A DNA stretch of 6,381 nt from Fimbriiglobus sp. (lineage in GTDB: Bacteria; Planctomycetota; Planctomycetia; Gemmatales; Gemmataceae), in the NCBI GenBank assembly GCA_025352585.1, contig JANXTD010000415.1:1-6381 (forward strand), read 5' to 3'. Numbering within the stretch: the first letter of the stretch is position 1; each line of letters opens with the position of its first letter. The notes beneath the pieces were generated by a model, which saw only the letters and a program-made list of their open reading frames with translations, had not been told where the DNA came from and made no database searches. The position numbers were made by a program, and so were the translations under genes. Below, piece by piece: positions 4,798-6,381 of this stretch.

Positions 4798-6381
4798 ATG
4801 TCGCTGCTCGCGCCGATTGAACGCTCCGTCCGCAGTGCCCGCCGCCGGCTGTTCGCGCAGCTGCTGCTCACGCGGCTCCCCGTCGCCTGGTCGGTCGCGC
4901 TAGTCGCCGGGCTGGCGTGGGTCGTCACCGAGCCGACGCTGGGGGACGCCGCTGCGTACCGCTGGCCGGTCCTCGGGGCGCTGGTCGCCGTCGCCACGGT
5001 GCTCGCCGTCTGGCTGGCGCGGCGGGCCACGCCGAGCGTCACGAGCGCGGCGTTGGAAGTCGATTCGCGCTTCGCGCTGTGCGAGCGGCTGACGACGGCG
5101 GTCGGCCTGAGCGAAGCCGAGCGGGCCAGCCCGGCGGGGGCCGCGGTCCTCGCCGACGCCCTGGCCAAGGTCACGCCGCTGGCGGTGCGCGAACGCTTCC
5201 CCGTGCGGCTGACGTGGCCGTCGGCGGCCGTGCCCGTGTTAGGCGGGCTGATCGCGCTCGCGGCGATTTACCCGCTGAACTTCCTGAGCGAAGCGGCGGC
5301 CGACGACGAGCTGGCGGCGAAGAAGGTCGAGGCGGCGGCCGACGTGTCGCCCGACCCCAAGGCGGCCGTGCCGTTCACCCAGCGCAACAAGCCGGCGGAG
5401 TTGGCACTTCGCACCGACAAGTCGAAGGAGTTGCAGGAACTCGAGGAGCAGATCAACGAACTGATCCGCAAGTACGACACCGACGCCAAGCGCGAGACCC
5501 CGGAGAAGCTCAAGGAGAAGGTCACCGAGATGACCTCGCTGGAGCAGAAGGTCAAGAAGTTCAACGAGGAGAAGCGCGACCGCCTCGAGAAGATGGAGCA
5601 GCAACTTCAGCAACTCGACCGCCTGAACAAGGACAAGGAGTTCCAGGACGGCCCGGCCAAGAAACTCAACGAGGCGATGCAGAAGGGCGACCTCGGCAAG
5701 GCGAAGGAGGAACTCGACCAACTCAAGAAGAAGCTCAAGGACGACAAACTCTCGCCGCAGGAGAAGCAGGAACTCGCCAGGCAGTTCGACAAGATGAAGG
5801 ACCAACTCCAACGCAACGACGCCGCGAAGCAGCGGGAGGAGAAGTTGCAACAGATGCTCGACCAGGCCAAGAAGGAGGGCCGCGAGCAGGACGCCGAGAG
5901 TCTCGAGCGCGAGTTGAAGCAGGCCAAGGAGGACGGCCAGCAGTCGAAGGAGGCGGGCCGGGAACTCGCCGAGAAGCTGCAAAAGGCCAAGGACGCGCTC
6001 GACAAGGGCGACAACGAGGAGGCGGCCAAGCAACTCGAACAGGCCGCGAAGTCGCTTGAAATGACGGAGGCCGACCTGAAGGACCTCGAAGACGCCGAGA
6101 GCTACTTGCAACGCCTCAAGGACGACAAGAAGGCGGCCTGCAAGAAGTGCGAGGGCGACGGCGACGGCGACGGCGACGGCGAGTGCGACGGCGACGGCAA
6201 GGGGGGGAAGGGCAAAGGGAAAGGGAAAGGCAAGAGCGGGCCGAACAACGGCGGCATCGGCGAGGGCGAGCGGCTGGAGAACAAGGACGCCAAGACGGAC
6301 AGCGAGGACCAGCGGCAGAAGGGCATCTTCGACCCGCGCGGCAAGAAGACGTACGGCGGCAGCACGAAAGGCCCGGCGTTC
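4798..6381 (+). CDS. Membrane-anchored coiled-coil protein, possibly DUF4175-like (3' end beyond window)
   Basis: The frame is open for 528 codons with no stop before the window edge, so the C-terminus is missing. AGGGG lies 7 nt before the ATG. Residues 1-26 are Arg-rich. Two membrane helices (about 27-47 and 57-75) are followed by a globular segment with LEVDSRFALCERLTTAVGLS (86-105). A third helix lies at about 141-162. Residues 203-443 are almost entirely Lys, Glu, Gln, Asp and Leu in a coiled-coil pattern. C448-KK-C451-EGDG matches one CXXCXGXG unit of the DnaJ zinc-finger type, followed by Gly-Asp repeats (453-467) and Gly-Lys repeats (468-479). The orientation and layout resemble the DUF4175-type proteins found beside MoxR ATPase, DUF58 and von Willebrand A genes in planctomycetes. 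That assignment is tentative, since none of those partners is in the window. Its role is unknown; a structural or envelope scaffold is plausible. The cytosolic or periplasmic side of the coil cannot be settled here. Confidence 0.85.
   Translation, partial: MSLLAPIERSVRSARRRLFAQLLLTRLPVAWSVALVAGLAWVVTEPTLGDAAAYRWPVLGALVAVATVLAVWLARRATPSVTSAALEVDSRFALCERLTTAVGLSEAERASPAGAAVLADALAKVTPLAVRERFPVRLTWPSAAVPVLGGLIALAAIYPLNFLSEAAADDELAAKKVEAAADVSPDPKAAVPFTQRNKPAELALRTDKSKELQELEEQINELIRKYDTDAKRETPEKLKEKVTEMTSLEQKVKKFNEEKRDRLEKMEQQLQQLDRLNKDKEFQDGPAKKLNEAMQKGDLGKAKEELDQLKKKLKDDKLSPQEKQELARQFDKMKDQLQRNDAAKQREEKLQQMLDQAKKEGREQDAESLERELKQAKEDGQQSKEAGRELAEKLQKAKDALDKGDNEEAAKQLEQAAKSLEMTEADLKDLEDAESYLQRLKDDKKAACKKCEGDGDGDGDGECDGDGKGGKGKGKGKGKSGPNNGGIGEGERLENKDAKTDSEDQRQKGIFDPRGKKTYGGSTKGPAF
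6154..6237 (+). repeat. In-frame short tandem repeats encoding Gly-Asp and Gly-Lys tracts
   Basis: Within the coiled-coil gene, GGCGAC repeats four times from 6154 with a further partial unit, is interrupted by GAGTGC, and resumes at 6187. A second low-complexity stretch, with GGGAAA-type hexamers, encodes alternating Gly and Lys at about 6199-6234. The units are six bases long, so gain or loss of copies keeps the reading frame and would change only the length of an acidic then basic flexible linker. Confidence 0.75.

Noticed and set aside
4256..4903. Plus-strand frame overlapping the pseudopilin gene and the start of the coiled-coil gene
   Set aside because: It is Arg-rich, out of frame with two genes whose motifs and ribosome sites are clear.
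3891..5174. Minus-strand open frame across the pseudopilin gene, the spacer and the start of the coiled-coil gene
   Set aside because: The plus strand carries the FTLIELL and H-X9-DG motifs. The antisense product is low-complexity Arg/Val/Ala and spans two genes and the hairpin repeat.
5239..6111. Leucine-rich minus-strand frame (290 codons), which looks superficially like a membrane protein
   Set aside because: The leucines arise from reading GAG/AAG/CAG codons of the charged coiled coil in antisense (CTC, CTT, CTG). It is a shadow of that composition.

Overview
This 6.4 kb window is high-GC bacterial DNA, most likely from a planctomycete of the Gemmataceae type. The strongest clue is the gene at 3948-4736. 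It has a type IV pilin-like N-terminus followed by the DUF1559 signature and a C-terminal H-X9-DG motif, a protein class hugely expanded in Planctomycetes. The lipoprotein efflux adaptor, the Lys/Glu-rich membrane-anchored coiled-coil protein and the hairpin-type intergenic repeats also fit that group. The assignment is inference from gene content, not from a marker gene.

Layout. The left part (1-2424) is read on the minus strand. A DHH-family phosphoesterase of the NrnA/oligoribonuclease type (1405-2385) has a clear TATAAT -10 box just upstream. It is followed by a membrane protein with one c-type heme motif (104-1282). The 122 bp between them hold an inverted pair of heptamer tandem repeats (GGGTGTN) that can form a hairpin or G-quadruplexes next to the second gene's ribosome binding site. 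The first 103 bases are mostly intergenic and may contain the first codons of a further minus-strand gene.

The right part (2517-6381) is read on the plus strand. A lipoprotein periplasmic adaptor (2517-3788) comes first. Then comes a 160 bp spacer with a perfect 29-bp inverted repeat (3836-3922), then the DUF1559 pseudopilin-like gene (3948-4736). Last is a large membrane-anchored coiled-coil protein (from 4798) that has no stop codon before the window ends. It is a true 528-codon open frame, not an intergenic gap.

The two halves are divergent from a short region (2386-2516). I see no convincing functional pathway linking all five genes. The adaptor has no RND or ABC pump beside it, and the pseudopilin has no secretion-system neighbours. 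No rRNA, tRNA, CRISPR array, transposase or integrase is visible. The least explained items are the two intergenic inverted repeats, the unfamiliar CXXCH membrane protein, and the Gly-Asp/Gly-Lys tail of the coiled-coil protein.
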